Shown: positions 53,130 to 62,029 of the stretch, one piece after another
Layout of the letters: every line of letters starts with the position of its first letter
How positions within the stretch are numbered: the first letter of the stretch is position 1
Assembly (NCBI GenBank): GCA_003222395.1
Contig: QHWB01000040.1
Location: 322,488 to 386,487, forward strand
Direction of reading: 5' to 3'
DNA length: 64,000 nucleotides
From: Acidobacteriota bacterium
Lineage (GTDB): Bacteria > Acidobacteriota > Vicinamibacteria > Vicinamibacterales > CAVVIG01
Program-made: the position numbers and the translations under genes
The notes under the pieces: generated by a model
Told to the model about the DNA's origin: nothing
What the model saw: the letters and a program-made list of their open reading frames with translations, nothing else
The model's database searches: none

Positions 53130-55427
53130 GTGGCCCATTACGTCATCCGCGTCGCCCGCAACGCCGGCATCGTGGCGCTCTTCATCGTCGCGGCGATGCT
53201 CGGCATCCTGAGCGGAGTGATGTTCGCGTACGCCGACGACCTCCCGCAGGTCTCCGCGCTCGACGACTATTCGCCCAGCACCATCACGCGCGTCTACGCC
53301 GCGAAGGGACAGCTGATCGGGGAATTCGCGACGCAGCGGCGCGTTGTCGTCGGATACGACGACATCAATCCGATGCTGCGCCAGGCGATCATCGCCACCG
53401 AAGACGCCGATTTCGACAGGCATTTCGGCATCAACATCTGGCGCATCTTTGCCGCGGCGTTCGTCGACATCGTGGAGCGGCGGCGGGAGCAGGGCGCGAG
53501 CACGCTCACGCAGCAGGTCGCGCGCAACCTCGATCAGTTCGGGTTGACCAAACAGAAGCTGTTCGAGCGCAAGGTTCGCGAAGCGATCCTCGCGATCCAG
53601 ATCGAGAAGCGGTACACGAAGAAGGAAATCTTCACGATCTACTGCAATCAGATGTACCTCGGTCACGGCGCGTACGGTGTCGAGGCGGCTTCGCGGCTGT
53701 ACTTCAACAAATCGAACAAGCAACTGAATCTCGAGGAAGCGGCGCTCATTGCCGGCATCTTCCAGACGCCGGAGCGCCAGAGTCCGTTCATCGACATGAG
53801 GCGCGCCACGCAGCGGCGCAACGTCGTGCTGCAGCGCATGGCGGACGAGCACTACATCACGCAGGACCAGGCCGAGGCGGCGAGGAAGCGGCCAATCGTC
53901 ACGCGCGGCGCGCCAAACCAGCCGCCGGGCATCGCGCCCTTCTTCGTCGAGGAAGTGCGCAAGCACCTCGAACGGCATTACGGCGCGAAGACGCTGTACG
54001 AGAATGGTCTCGCGGTGACGACGACGCTCGATCCGAAGCTGCAGGAGATTGGCAACAAGGCGATCGAGCACGGGCTGCGCGCGTACGACAAACGTCATGG
54101 ATGGCGCAAGCCGGCGCGCAACGTGCTCGCCGAGGGGCACACGATCGACGGGTTCAAAGAGGAACGGTGGAGTCGACCGATGGCCGTCGGCGACGTCGTC
54201 CCCGCGGTGGTCGTCACGGCGCCGAAAACCGGTCCTGCGCGGCTGCGCATCGGAACCTACCACGCCGACCTCGGTCGCGAAGGGTTCACGTGGACCCGCA
54301 AGGCGTCAACGGCCGATCTGTTCAAGCCCGGCGATCTCGTCGACGTCGCGATTGTGAAGATCGACGACGGCGCGGGAGCGCTCACCGTGACGCTCGATCA
54401 GACGCCGCTCGCCGAGGGCGCGCTGCTCGCGATCGAGAACCGCACGGGACAGGTCAAGGCGATGATCGGCGGATGGAGCTTCAGCCGCAGCAAATTCAAT
54501 CGAGCGGTGCAGGCGTACCGGCAGCTCGGATCGACGTTCAAGCCGATCGTCTACACAGCGGCGATCGATCGCGGCTTCACACCGACCTCCACGATTGTCG
54601 ACGCGCCGGTGAGCTATCCCGCCGGGAACGGACAGATCTACAGCCCGCACAACTACGATCACAAGTTCCTCGGTCCGATTACGCTTCGCTACGCCCTCGA
54701 GGAATCGCGCAACATCCCGGCGATCAGGATGATGGACACGCTCGGGCCGAAGAACGTGCTCGACTATGCCAAGCGGTTCGGGTTCGAGGAAGACTTTCCG
54801 CCGTACCTGCCGATTGCGCTCGGCGCCGGCGACGCGACGCTCCTCGATATCACGAGCGCGTACACGACGTTTCCGAATCAGGGCGTGCGCATGAAGCCGT
54901 ACTTCGTGCTCAACGTGAAGGATCGCGACGGCAACCTGCTCGAGGAAAACCGCGGTGAGCCGAGCGACGTGATCCGCGCCGACACGGCGTACGTGATGAC
55001 GAACATGCTGCGCGGCGTCCTCAGCACGCGAGGCACCGGCGCCAGAGCCGCGAGCCTCGCTGCACAATGGCCGCTCGCCGGCAAGACCGGCACGGTCGAC
55101 GACAACACCGACGCCTGGTTCGTCGGCTTCGATCCCGACCTGACCGTCGGCATCTGGATTGGGAACGACGACAAGCGGAAGTCGCTCGGATACGACGAGC
55201 AGGGATCGAAGGCGGCGCTGCCGATGTGGATGGAGTTCATGAAGGCTTACATCGACGGCAGGCCCGACAAAGACGATCCGCCCGAGTTCCCGGCGCCGGG
55301 GAACATCGTGTTCCTGAACGTCGATCAATCCAACGGTGCGATCGTGTCACCCGATACGCCCGCGTCTATCCGCGAGGCGTTCATCTCCGGCACACAGCCG
55401 GGAGCGAACAGCTTCGCAAAACAGTAG
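53130..55427 (+). CDS. Class A penicillin-binding protein 1A
   Basis: 765 residues from GTG at 53130. One N-terminal membrane anchor, then a GT51 glycosyltransferase domain (about 55-230) with the catalytic region ATEDADFDRHFG and GASTLTQQVARNL, RKVREAILAIQIEKRYTKKEIFTIYCNQMYLGHGAYG. An OB-like insert follows. The transpeptidase domain has SxxK STFK in RQLGSTFKPIVYTAA, SRN in EESRNIPAIRM and KTG in GKTGTVDDNTDAWFVG. Builds and cross-links peptidoglycan in the periplasm. Confidence 0.94.
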   Translation: MAHYVIRVARNAGIVALFIVAAMLGILSGVMFAYADDLPQVSALDDYSPSTITRVYAAKGQLIGEFATQRRVVVGYDDINPMLRQAIIATEDADFDRHFGINIWRIFAAAFVDIVERRREQGASTLTQQVARNLDQFGLTKQKLFERKVREAILAIQIEKRYTKKEIFTIYCNQMYLGHGAYGVEAASRLYFNKSNKQLNLEEAALIAGIFQTPERQSPFIDMRRATQRRNVVLQRMADEHYITQDQAEAARKRPIVTRGAPNQPPGIAPFFVEEVRKHLERHYGAKTLYENGLAVTTTLDPKLQEIGNKAIEHGLRAYDKRHGWRKPARNVLAEGHTIDGFKEERWSRPMAVGDVVPAVVVTAPKTGPARLRIGTYHADLGREGFTWTRKASTADLFKPGDLVDVAIVKIDDGAGALTVTLDQTPLAEGALLAIENRTGQVKAMIGGWSFSRSKFNRAVQAYRQLGSTFKPIVYTAAIDRGFTPTSTIVDAPVSYPAGNGQIYSPHNYDHKFLGPITLRYALEESRNIPAIRMMDTLGPKNVLDYAKRFGFEEDFPPYLPIALGAGDATLLDITSAYTTFPNQGVRMKPYFVLNVKDRDGNLLEENRGEPSDVIRADTAYVMTNMLRGVLSTRGTGARAASLAAQWPLAGKTGTVDDNTDAWFVGFDPDLTVGIWIGNDDKRKSLGYDEQGSKAALPMWMEFMKAYIDGRPDKDDPPEFPAPGNIVFLNVDQSNGAIVSPDTPASIREAFISGTQPGANSFAKQ

Positions 55428-55444
55428 GGCCTTCCCACCTACTG
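55422..55444. terminator. Hairpin shared by two convergent stops
   Basis: CAGTAGG (55422-55428) and CCTACTG (55438-55444) are exact complements; each arm contains one gene's stop codon (PBP1A on plus, the propeller gene on minus). A short stem without T-run, so termination is tentative. Confidence 0.4.
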
Positions 55445-56467
55445 TGACGTCTTCGGCGTCGTGATGGTGACCCTCGCGATCTTGCCGACGCCGCTCTCCG
55501 CGAGCCACAGGTTCCCGTTCTTGTCGAGCTCCATGTTGCGCACGGTGCCTCCGCCGCTCGGGATCGGCCACGTCAGGAATTTCTTCGTCTCGGGATTGAA
55601 CCGCACCAGCACGTTCTTCGCATCGTCGCCGGTCTCGACGTACCACACAGCGCCGTCAGGCGTGACATCGATCGCGTAGGGACGCGAGTCCGCTCCGCCG
55701 GGCGACGCGAACTCCTCGACCTTGCCCGTCTTCGGATCCAGATGACCGAGATAACCGCGCGCGTAGTCGCCGTACCAGACGGTGTCGTCTTTGCCGATCG
55801 CGATGCGCCGCGGACGCGCGTCCTTGTTCGGCAGCGGATACTCCCTGATGATCAGCGTCTTCGGATCGGCGCTCGCGATCTTGTTCGAGTTGAACTCGTC
55901 GAAGAACGGCGTCCCCCGCGAATCGATCCGTACGCCGTACGGGCGCGAGTTGACCGTCGGTGATTCCACGAGCTTGATCGCGCCGTCCGGCGCCTTCGGA
56001 TCGAGCGTGCCGACGAAGTTGCCGCCTTGCACGGTGAAGAACAAACGGCCGTCGCGCAGGAAGGCGATCGTGTGCGGATCGCGCGCTTTCGGATTCGGCA
56101 TCTTGTACTCGGTCACCTTGCCGGTCTTCGCGTCGACTTTGCCGATGAGTCCGGCGGCGTTGCCCGTGTACCAGATGTTGCCGTCTTTGTCGGGCTGCAG
56201 CCCGTGCGGTCCGGAATTCGGCGTCGGCAGCGCGAATTCCTTGAACTGCTGCGTCGCAGGATCGAACCGCCCGATCGTGCTCGCGCGCTGCGCGGTGTAC
56301 CAGATCGATCCGTCGGGTGCGACTGTCGGATCGTGCGGATATGCCGGCCTGCTCGGCGTCATCCACTCGTCGAATTTCACGTCGATGGCGTCGCTGATCG
56401 ATGCTGCGCCGGCGAGCTGGCCGAGCACGACAGCGGCAAGGACGATCGCGAAGGCTTTGAGGCGCAT
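55439..56467 (-). CDS. Secreted Vgb-like beta-propeller protein
   Basis: 342 residues with a signal peptide (MRLKAFAIVLAAVVLGQLAGAA). Repeated propeller blades of the type DPKTGKVEEFASPGG, with GPHGLQPDKDGNIWYTGNAAGLIGKVDAKTGKVTEY and similar, resemble virginiamycin B lyase/SMP-30 lactonase-like proteins. Secreted Vgb-like proteins seldom are true streptogramin lyases; function here unknown. Confidence 0.8.
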   Translation of the reverse strand: MRLKAFAIVLAAVVLGQLAGAASISDAIDVKFDEWMTPSRPAYPHDPTVAPDGSIWYTAQRASTIGRFDPATQQFKEFALPTPNSGPHGLQPDKDGNIWYTGNAAGLIGKVDAKTGKVTEYKMPNPKARDPHTIAFLRDGRLFFTVQGGNFVGTLDPKAPDGAIKLVESPTVNSRPYGVRIDSRGTPFFDEFNSNKIASADPKTLIIREYPLPNKDARPRRIAIGKDDTVWYGDYARGYLGHLDPKTGKVEEFASPGGADSRPYAIDVTPDGAVWYVETGDDAKNVLVRFNPETKKFLTWPIPSGGGTVRNMELDKNGNLWLAESGVGKIARVTITTPKTSQ

Positions 56468-56472
56468 ATACT
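56467..56472 (+). promoter_or_regulatory. -10-like TATACT before the choice-of-anchor-V gene
   Basis: TATACT 27 nt before ATG at 56500, in the spacer with the divergent propeller gene. Confidence 0.35.
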
Positions 56473-56499
56473 GACCTCCAGGTCGAGCTTCGATCCCTG

Positions 56500-57105
56500 A
56501 TGCGGATTGTAGTCCCGGTCGCGCTGTTTCTTCTCAGCCTCCCGCTCGCGGCGCTCGCGTTCAAGGAAGGTCCCTATCCGAACGTCACCGGTGGTTTCGG
56601 CGAGCAGTCGTGTCACCTCTGCCATCTCGACAACCCGATCAACGCGCCGGGCGGATCGCTGACGGTGGAGGGCGTGCCGCAGACGTTCGTACCGGGCGAC
56701 AAGTACGGAATCACCGTCACGATCAGCCGTGACGGGCTGCGCCGCGGCGGATTCGAGATTGCCGCGCGCTTCGCGAGCGGCAAACAGAAAGGACGCCAGG
56801 CCGGCACGTGGCGGCTGCTCGACGATCGAGTGCAGTTGATTCCGGGTGCCGTCGACCGCGTCCTGACGCCCGGATCCCCACCGCGTGTTTCCGACCGCGG
56901 TGGAGTGGTTTTCGTGCAGCACAACCTCGCGGGATCGCGCGCCGCCGCGAGCGGCAGGAACACGTGGACGATCGAATGGACCGCGCCTGCACCTGCGGCG
57001 TCGCCCGTGCAGTTCAACGTCGCCGCGAACGCGTCGAACAACGACGACTCCCCGCTCGGCGATTACATCTACTTGAAGGCGGTGAGAAGCTCACCGCAGA
57101 AGTAG
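56500..57105 (+). CDS. Secreted choice-of-anchor-V-like protein with CxxCH motif
   Basis: 201 residues. Signal peptide MRIVVPVALFLLSLPLAALA. A single heme-type motif CHLCH is in GGFGEQSCHLCHLDNPIN. Later come a beta-rich domain (GDKYGITVTISRDGLRRGGFEIAARFASG) and a late VQFNVAANASNNDDSPLGDYIYL block typical of this group. These proteins are found in environmental diderms; a role in extracellular electron transfer or metal binding is possible but unproven. The stop codon sits three bases before a REP-like unit. Confidence 0.7.
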   Translation: MRIVVPVALFLLSLPLAALAFKEGPYPNVTGGFGEQSCHLCHLDNPINAPGGSLTVEGVPQTFVPGDKYGITVTISRDGLRRGGFEIAARFASGKQKGRQAGTWRLLDDRVQLIPGAVDRVLTPGSPPRVSDRGGVVFVQHNLAGSRAAASGRNTWTIEWTAPAPAASPVQFNVAANASNNDDSPLGDYIYLKAVRSSPQK

Positions 57106-57107
57106 GC

Positions 57108-57178
57108 GCTCGCCTGAAAGGCTCGCGCTACTGTCCAGACTTTCTTCCGGACGTGTAGCGCGAGGCTTTTAGCCGAGC
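57108..57178. repeat. Inverted pair of REP-like units between convergent genes
   Basis: Core CTCGCCTGAAAGGCTCGCGC at 57108-57131 and an inverted copy with GCGCGAGGCTTTTAGCCGAG at 57155-57178, 23 nt apart. The left unit supplies the murJ stop (TAG, complement of 57128-57130) and the right unit encodes part of the MurJ tail RLKASRYTSG. Confidence 0.88.
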
Positions 57179-58723
57179 GACCGCGTTGGACGCTTCCGGA
57201 ATCCGCAGCGCGAACGTCATCGCGAAGAACACGACGCCGTACGGACCGAGCACGAGGATCGCGGTCGTGATGGGGTGAAACGCTGGAACCGCCAACTTGA
57301 CGGCCCACGCCGCCGCCGCGCCCGCGAACGCCGACGCCCACAGCTTCACGACGTACTGTGCGGGCAGTCCGGTCGGACCGATGCGCGCATTCAGCGTGGA
57401 TCGCAGCAGCAGCAGCTCCACCCAGCCGGCCATGCCCGCCGACGCCGTCAACCCGGCTGCACCCCACATGCTGGCGACGCCGAGCCAACGCGGCAGCGGA
57501 ATCGCAAAGAGGTACCCAAGCACCGTCGTCAACACGACGCGCACGATCGCGTAGGTGAGCGGCGTTCGCGTGTCGCGCAGCGCGTAGTAGGTGGAGGAAT
57601 ACAGACGCCCGAGCGTCGAGGCCAACAGGCCGACGGCGGATCCCGCGAGGATCGCCCACACATATACCGACTCCTCGCGACGGAATCGTCCGGTCTGCAG
57701 CACCGCGGCGGCAACGATGTCGCCGAGCGCGAGGAACGCGACGGCGGAGGGAATGACGAAGAACGCGATCTGGCGCAGACCGCCGTCGAGCCGCTTTCGC
57801 AGCGGATCGGTCGCGCCCGAATCGATGTGCGCCACGCCCGACATGGCCGGCAGTTCGGCGGCCGACACCGACATGCCGAACAAGCTCACCGGCAGCAGGT
57901 ACAGCAGCTGTGCGTTCAACAGACCGGCAACCGCGCCGGTCGGCAGCAGGCTCGCCAGCAGGGTGTCGATGTACGCGCTCACCTGCACCGCGCCGCGGCT
58001 GATGAACACCGGCCCGAAGTTACGCACGACGGTACGGACCTCCTGCGACGCGACATCGAGCGCAAACCGAACATCGGGCGCGACGCGAAACACCGGAGGC
58101 AGCTGGATGGCGATCATCGCCGCGCTGCCGACGACCGATCCCCAGCCCAGAGTCACTGCGAGGCGCGGAAGCGAATCGCGCGGGCCGAAGAACAGCAGCG
58201 TCGCAATCATCGCGACGTTCCAGATGACCGGCGCCGTGTACGACAGCAGAAAGCGATGATGGCTGTTCAGCACGCCGAGACACCACGCCGACAGCACGAG
58301 CAGCCCTGCTCCAGGGAAGAGCACGCGAACGATCCGGATCGTCAGCTCGCGCTTGCCGCCTTCGAAGCCCGGCGCGATGAGGTCGATGAGCAGCGGCGTC
58401 GCGACGACGCCGACGAGCACGATCACGCCGACCACCAGCGCGAGCAGCGACGCGACGGCGCCCGCGACGCGGTCCGCGTGGCGCTGCTCGCCTTTCGCAA
58501 CGAGCGATGCGTACACAGGGATGAACGACGCCGACAGCGCGCCTTCGCCGAAGAGGGTCTGCAGGAAGTTGGGAATGCGGAACGCCGCGAAAAACGCGTC
58601 GGCCTCGAGGCCGAGGCCGAAGTAATGCGCGAAAACGCGCTGGCGGATCAGGCCGGCGATACGCGAGAGCAGGATGCCGAGGGCGACGAAAAAGGCCGAT
58701 CGTCGTGTGCTGGCCGGCTTCAC
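57128..58723 (-). CDS. murJ: Lipid II flippase MurJ
   Basis: 531 residues, about 14 helices, MOP-exporter fold. Begins RRSAFFVALGILLSRIAGLIRQRVFAHYFGLGLEADAFFAAFRIPNFLQTLFGEGALSASFIPVYA, the family signature. Flips lipid II for peptidoglycan synthesis. It ends in RLKASRYTSGRKSGQ, translated from a REP-like unit, with its TAG stop inside a second unit. It starts 6 nt downstream of the prfB stop. Confidence 0.93.
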   Translation of the reverse strand: MKPASTRRSAFFVALGILLSRIAGLIRQRVFAHYFGLGLEADAFFAAFRIPNFLQTLFGEGALSASFIPVYASLVAKGEQRHADRVAGAVASLLALVVGVIVLVGVVATPLLIDLIAPGFEGGKRELTIRIVRVLFPGAGLLVLSAWCLGVLNSHHRFLLSYTAPVIWNVAMIATLLFFGPRDSLPRLAVTLGWGSVVGSAAMIAIQLPPVFRVAPDVRFALDVASQEVRTVVRNFGPVFISRGAVQVSAYIDTLLASLLPTGAVAGLLNAQLLYLLPVSLFGMSVSAAELPAMSGVAHIDSGATDPLRKRLDGGLRQIAFFVIPSAVAFLALGDIVAAAVLQTGRFRREESVYVWAILAGSAVGLLASTLGRLYSSTYYALRDTRTPLTYAIVRVVLTTVLGYLFAIPLPRWLGVASMWGAAGLTASAGMAGWVELLLLRSTLNARIGPTGLPAQYVVKLWASAFAGAAAAWAVKLAVPAFHPITTAILVLGPYGVVFFAMTFALRIPEASNAVARLKASRYTSGRKSGQ

Positions 58724-58729
58724 GCGCGG

Positions 58730-59864
58730 TTAATCGACATCTTCGTCCGGCGCGGCGACGAGGGTGCCGCTCGAACGCTTCATCAGATAGGACTTGATGA
58801 ACTGATCGATGTCGCCGTCGAGCACGCGATTGATGTCGCCGACCTGCTCTTTCGTCCGGTGATCCTTCACGAGCTGATACGGGTGCAGCACGTAGCTGCG
58901 AATCTGGCTGCCGAAGGCGATCTGCTGTTTCGCGCCGCCGATCTGTTCGAGCTTCGCCTGCTGCTCCTTCAGCTTCAGGTCGTAGAGCCTCGCCTTCAGC
59001 ACTTTCATCGCCGAATCGCGATTGCGATGCTGCGATCGCTCGTTTTGACACGAGACGACGATGCCGGTCGGGATGTGGGTGATGCGGACGGCGGAGTCGG
59101 TCACGTTCACGTGCTGTCCGCCCGCGCCGCTCGATCGGTAGGTGTCGATGCGGATGTCCTTGTCCTCGATCTCGACATCCACGTCTTCGGTCACTTCGGG
59201 CCAGACGTAGACGGAGGCGAACGACGTGTGGCGCCGCGCCGCCTGATCGAACGGCGAGATGCGCACCAGCCGGTGAACGCCCGCTTCGGCCGACAGGAGC
59301 CCGTACGCGTACTCGCCGGTGACGGTGACGGTCGCGCTCTTGAGGCCCGCTTCTTCGCCGGGCTGATGGTCGATCACTTCGCGTTTGAAGCCGCGCCGCT
59401 CCATCCACCGCATGTACATGCGCAGCAGCATCTCGGCCCAGTCCTGCGATTCGGTTCCTCCGGCGCCCGGATGGATCGTGAGGATGGCGTTCTTGCGATC
59501 GTGCTCGCCGCCGAGCATCTTCTTGATCTCGCCGGCCTGCACTTCCTGATCGAGCGATTCGAGCGCCTGCGAGAGCTCGGCGTCGACGGCTTCGCCGGCC
59601 TCCGCCCATTCGACGAGCACGGCGAGGTCGTCGGCTCTCTTCCTGAGCGAGAGCATCAGATCGCGATCCTGTTCGAGGCGGCGGCGGCGCTGCAGGACTC
59701 TCTGCGCTTCGGCCTGGTCTTTCCAGAAATCGGGCGCAGCGGTGCGCGCCTCGAGGCGGGTCAGCTCGTCTTCGGGGCGGGCGGCTTCAAAGATAGCTCC
59801 GGAGATCGCCAGCGCGCTTGCTGAGATCCTCGTAGCGGCGCATCAACTCGTCGACAGTTCGCAT
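58730..59864 (-). CDS. prfB: Peptide chain release factor 2 with programmed +1 frameshift
   Basis: Starts at ATG 59864 with a 25-codon leader ending RSYL and an in-frame TGA at 59787-59789. A +1 shift at CTT-TGA continues as EAARPEDELTRLEARTAAPDFWKDQ and yields the full 377-residue factor. The main frame contains GGQ (GAGGQHVNVTDSAVR) and the RF2 recognition domain. Without the shift only a truncated N-terminus would be read; the leader matches classical prfB autoregulation by low RF2. TACAAT lies 5 nt before the ATG. Confidence 0.92.
59787..59792 (-). other. prfB frameshift site CTTTGA
   Basis: CTT (59790-59792) followed by TGA, preceded by CGGAGCTAT, a Shine-Dalgarno-like stimulator as in E. 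coli prfB. The following GAA is read in the +1 frame. Confidence 0.88.
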
Positions 59865-59867
59865 AAC

Positions 59868-61427
59868 TCATTGTACACGCCGCCTCATCGGCCATGATGC
59901 AATGACGAGCGCCACGGCCGCGAGCGTGGCGGCGTAGGCGAGGATGTCGCCGTGGCGCGCGTAGAACGTCGAGGTCCTGAGGAAGCGCGCCTCGCCGACG
60001 AGCACCGCCTGCTGGAAGATCGACGTCTTCTCCACCACGCGACCGTACGGATCGACGATGCCGCTGATTCCAGTGTTGGCCGAGCGCACGAGATAGCGCC
60101 CCTCCTCGATCGCCCGCATCGACGATTGCTCGAAGTGCTGATACGGCGCCGAGGTCTCGCCGAACCATGCGTCGTTGGTGATCGTCGTCAGCATCTCGCT
60201 GCCGCCGCGGACGAACTCGCGCACGAGCGCGGGATACACCACCTCGTAGCAGATCGCGACGCTGATCGGATGGCCGTTCACCGGCAGCAGCTCGGGCGTC
60301 TCGCCGGGCGCGAACGTGCCCACCTGCTCGGTGAGCGGCGCGGCGAAGAACAGCACCCGCTGCAGCGGCACGTACTCGCCGAACGGCACGAGGTGCATCT
60401 TGCGATACACGCCGCCCGTCGTTCCGTCGGGACGGACGAGGAACGCCGAGTTGAAGTACTTGTCGGGGATGCGGCGGTTGCCGGCGATGCGCCAGACGAT
60501 CTGATCGCTGCCGAACAGAATCGGAACGTGCGCCTGCACGGCAAGCGTCCGAATCCGCTCAGCGCCGGCCGGCTCCTCCTCGAAGAGAAACGGCGTCGAT
60601 GATTCCGGCCACAATACGAACTGCGCGCGTTCGGCAATCGCCCGCCGCGTCATCTGCAGATAGTCGTCGAAGATCACCGCCGCGCGCGTCGCATCCCACT
60701 TCTGCGCCTGATCGACGTTGCCCTGAATCAGCCCGACGCGGATCGGATCGCCCGAGCGCGTCCACTCGCTCGCCGCAACGCGCCGACTGCCCCACAGCGC
60801 GACGACAACGACGATTGCGATCGTGACGCTCGCGAACACGTACGTGGAGCGCGAGGCCTCAGCCGAGCGAAACGACGAGCGGAACGCGAGCAGCGCCACG
60901 GCCGCGCTCACCGCAACGATGAGCATCGATACGCCGTACACGCCGAACACGCTCGCGAGCTGCGCGATCGGCAGGACGGTCGCCTGACTGTAGCCGAGCA
61001 GGACCCAGGGAAAGCCGGTGAGCAGATGCGTGCGTCCGAGCTCGGTCGCGATCCAGACGAGTGGCGCCGCCATCAACGCCGCAGGACCGTGCACCATCGT
61101 CAGGCGGCGGACGACGAGCGCGAAGAGGCCGGGAAAGAGCGCGAGGTAAGCGATGAGCGCCGCGTTCACCGGAACGGCGATCCACCCCTGCAGGCCGCCG
61201 TACACGACCATCACGCGGGTGATCCAGTACAGCGTCCCGGTGAAGTAGATGCCGCCGGTCAGCAGCCCGAGCAGAAAGGCGTGACGCAGACGGCCGGCGC
61301 AGAGCGCCGCAAGCAGCGGCGCAAGGGCAATCCACGCGAGTGCGGGGTGGCCGAACCTGGGAAAACTGAACGCGAGAAGGAGGCCGGCGACGGCCGCGCG
61401 GAGAACGTCGGCGGAACGCGTGAGCAA
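59868..61427 (-). CDS. lnt: Apolipoprotein N-acyltransferase
   Basis: 519 residues, start TTG at 61427 (an ATG is absent near the expected N-terminus). Membrane N-terminal half, then a nitrilase-like periplasmic domain whose triad is visible as E in LWPESSTPF, K in RKMHLVPFGEYVPL and C in VAICYEVVYPAL. Completes triacylation of lipoproteins in concert with the Lol system seen earlier. A REP-like half unit encodes FRSAEASRST at about residues 190-200. Confidence 0.9.
   Translation of the reverse strand: MLTRSADVLRAAVAGLLLAFSFPRFGHPALAWIALAPLLAALCAGRLRHAFLLGLLTGGIYFTGTLYWITRVMVVYGGLQGWIAVPVNAALIAYLALFPGLFALVVRRLTMVHGPAALMAAPLVWIATELGRTHLLTGFPWVLLGYSQATVLPIAQLASVFGVYGVSMLIVAVSAAVALLAFRSSFRSAEASRSTYVFASVTIAIVVVVALWGSRRVAASEWTRSGDPIRVGLIQGNVDQAQKWDATRAAVIFDDYLQMTRRAIAERAQFVLWPESSTPFLFEEEPAGAERIRTLAVQAHVPILFGSDQIVWRIAGNRRIPDKYFNSAFLVRPDGTTGGVYRKMHLVPFGEYVPLQRVLFFAAPLTEQVGTFAPGETPELLPVNGHPISVAICYEVVYPALVREFVRGGSEMLTTITNDAWFGETSAPYQHFEQSSMRAIEEGRYLVRSANTGISGIVDPYGRVVEKTSIFQQAVLVGEARFLRTSTFYARHGDILAYAATLAAVALVIASWPMRRRVQ
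60848..60868. repeat. REP-like unit inside lnt
   Basis: AGCGCGAGGCCTCAGCCGAG, a single variant copy with an intact reading frame, at the junction of the membrane part and the nitrilase domain. Confidence 0.65.
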
Positions 61428-61442
61428 GCTGTTTTCAGTTTA

Positions 61443-61889
61443 CTACCGCGGCTGCACCTTCGATGCGTTGCGCGCCGCGACGATGCCCATCGTCACGTTG
61501 GCGACGAGCAGGGTGGCGATCGCCTGAGTCTTGTGATGCTGCCGCCACAGCTGCTCGGCCGCGTAGATCGTCGTGAGCGTGCTGACCGCCTTCAGAGTCA
61601 GAAACGCGGCCGGCTGTTTCGCCAGACCGCCAACGAGCGGATTCTGTTCGCTGCCGCCACGGCCGACGCCGCGAAGCGTCGAGTAGCCGTCGTACGCCTG
61701 CAGGCCGGTCAACCCGACGTACATCGGCAACAGCGAGGCCGGCCGCACCGTCGCCGGCGTCTGATCGGGAATCGTAATCACGATGCGCGGCGCGCCGTCG
61801 GCCGGGTGTTCGTCCTTCTTCTCATCAGCCGCGTAGAGCGACGATGCCGGAACGAGGAGCGTGAGCGTGAGTGCAATCGTGCGAATCAT
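61443..61889 (-). CDS. Small secreted or membrane protein, unknown (DUF5658-like)
   Basis: 148 residues. Signal peptide MIRTIALTLTLLVPASSLYA, then a charged stretch and a block of two hydrophobic segments (SLLPMYVGLTGLQAYDGYSTL, AIATLLVANVTMGIVAA). The GLTGLQAYDGYSTLRGVGRGGSEQNPLVG part recalls DUF5658-type membrane proteins; tentative. It is transcribed toward lnt; the spacer of 140 nt upstream (61890-62029) contains only short inverted repeats. Confidence 0.6.
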   Translation of the reverse strand: MIRTIALTLTLLVPASSLYAADEKKDEHPADGAPRIVITIPDQTPATVRPASLLPMYVGLTGLQAYDGYSTLRGVGRGGSEQNPLVGGLAKQPAAFLTLKAVSTLTTIYAAEQLWRQHHKTQAIATLLVANVTMGIVAARNASKVQPR

Positions 61890-62029
61890 GCGTACAGGAG
61901 GAGCCAGGAGCGTGCCACACGGTCACGGCTGCAACTACGCATTGGTATGCGGACTTACCGATTTGGCAGAATGTGCGCGGTGTGCGGCTGCAGACGCGTG
62001 CGCCGGAAGCGCACGGTGAGAGCGATCGC

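Noticed and set aside
58730-59656. prfB as an N-terminally truncated gene
   Set aside because: The apparent truncation is explained by the programmed frameshift; the missing N-terminus is encoded upstream in the other frame.
61890-62029. Possible riboswitch (c-di-GMP-like TTACCGAT segment)
   Set aside because: The conserved GEMM core and tetraloop-receptor segments are missing and the strand does not suit the neighbouring gene.
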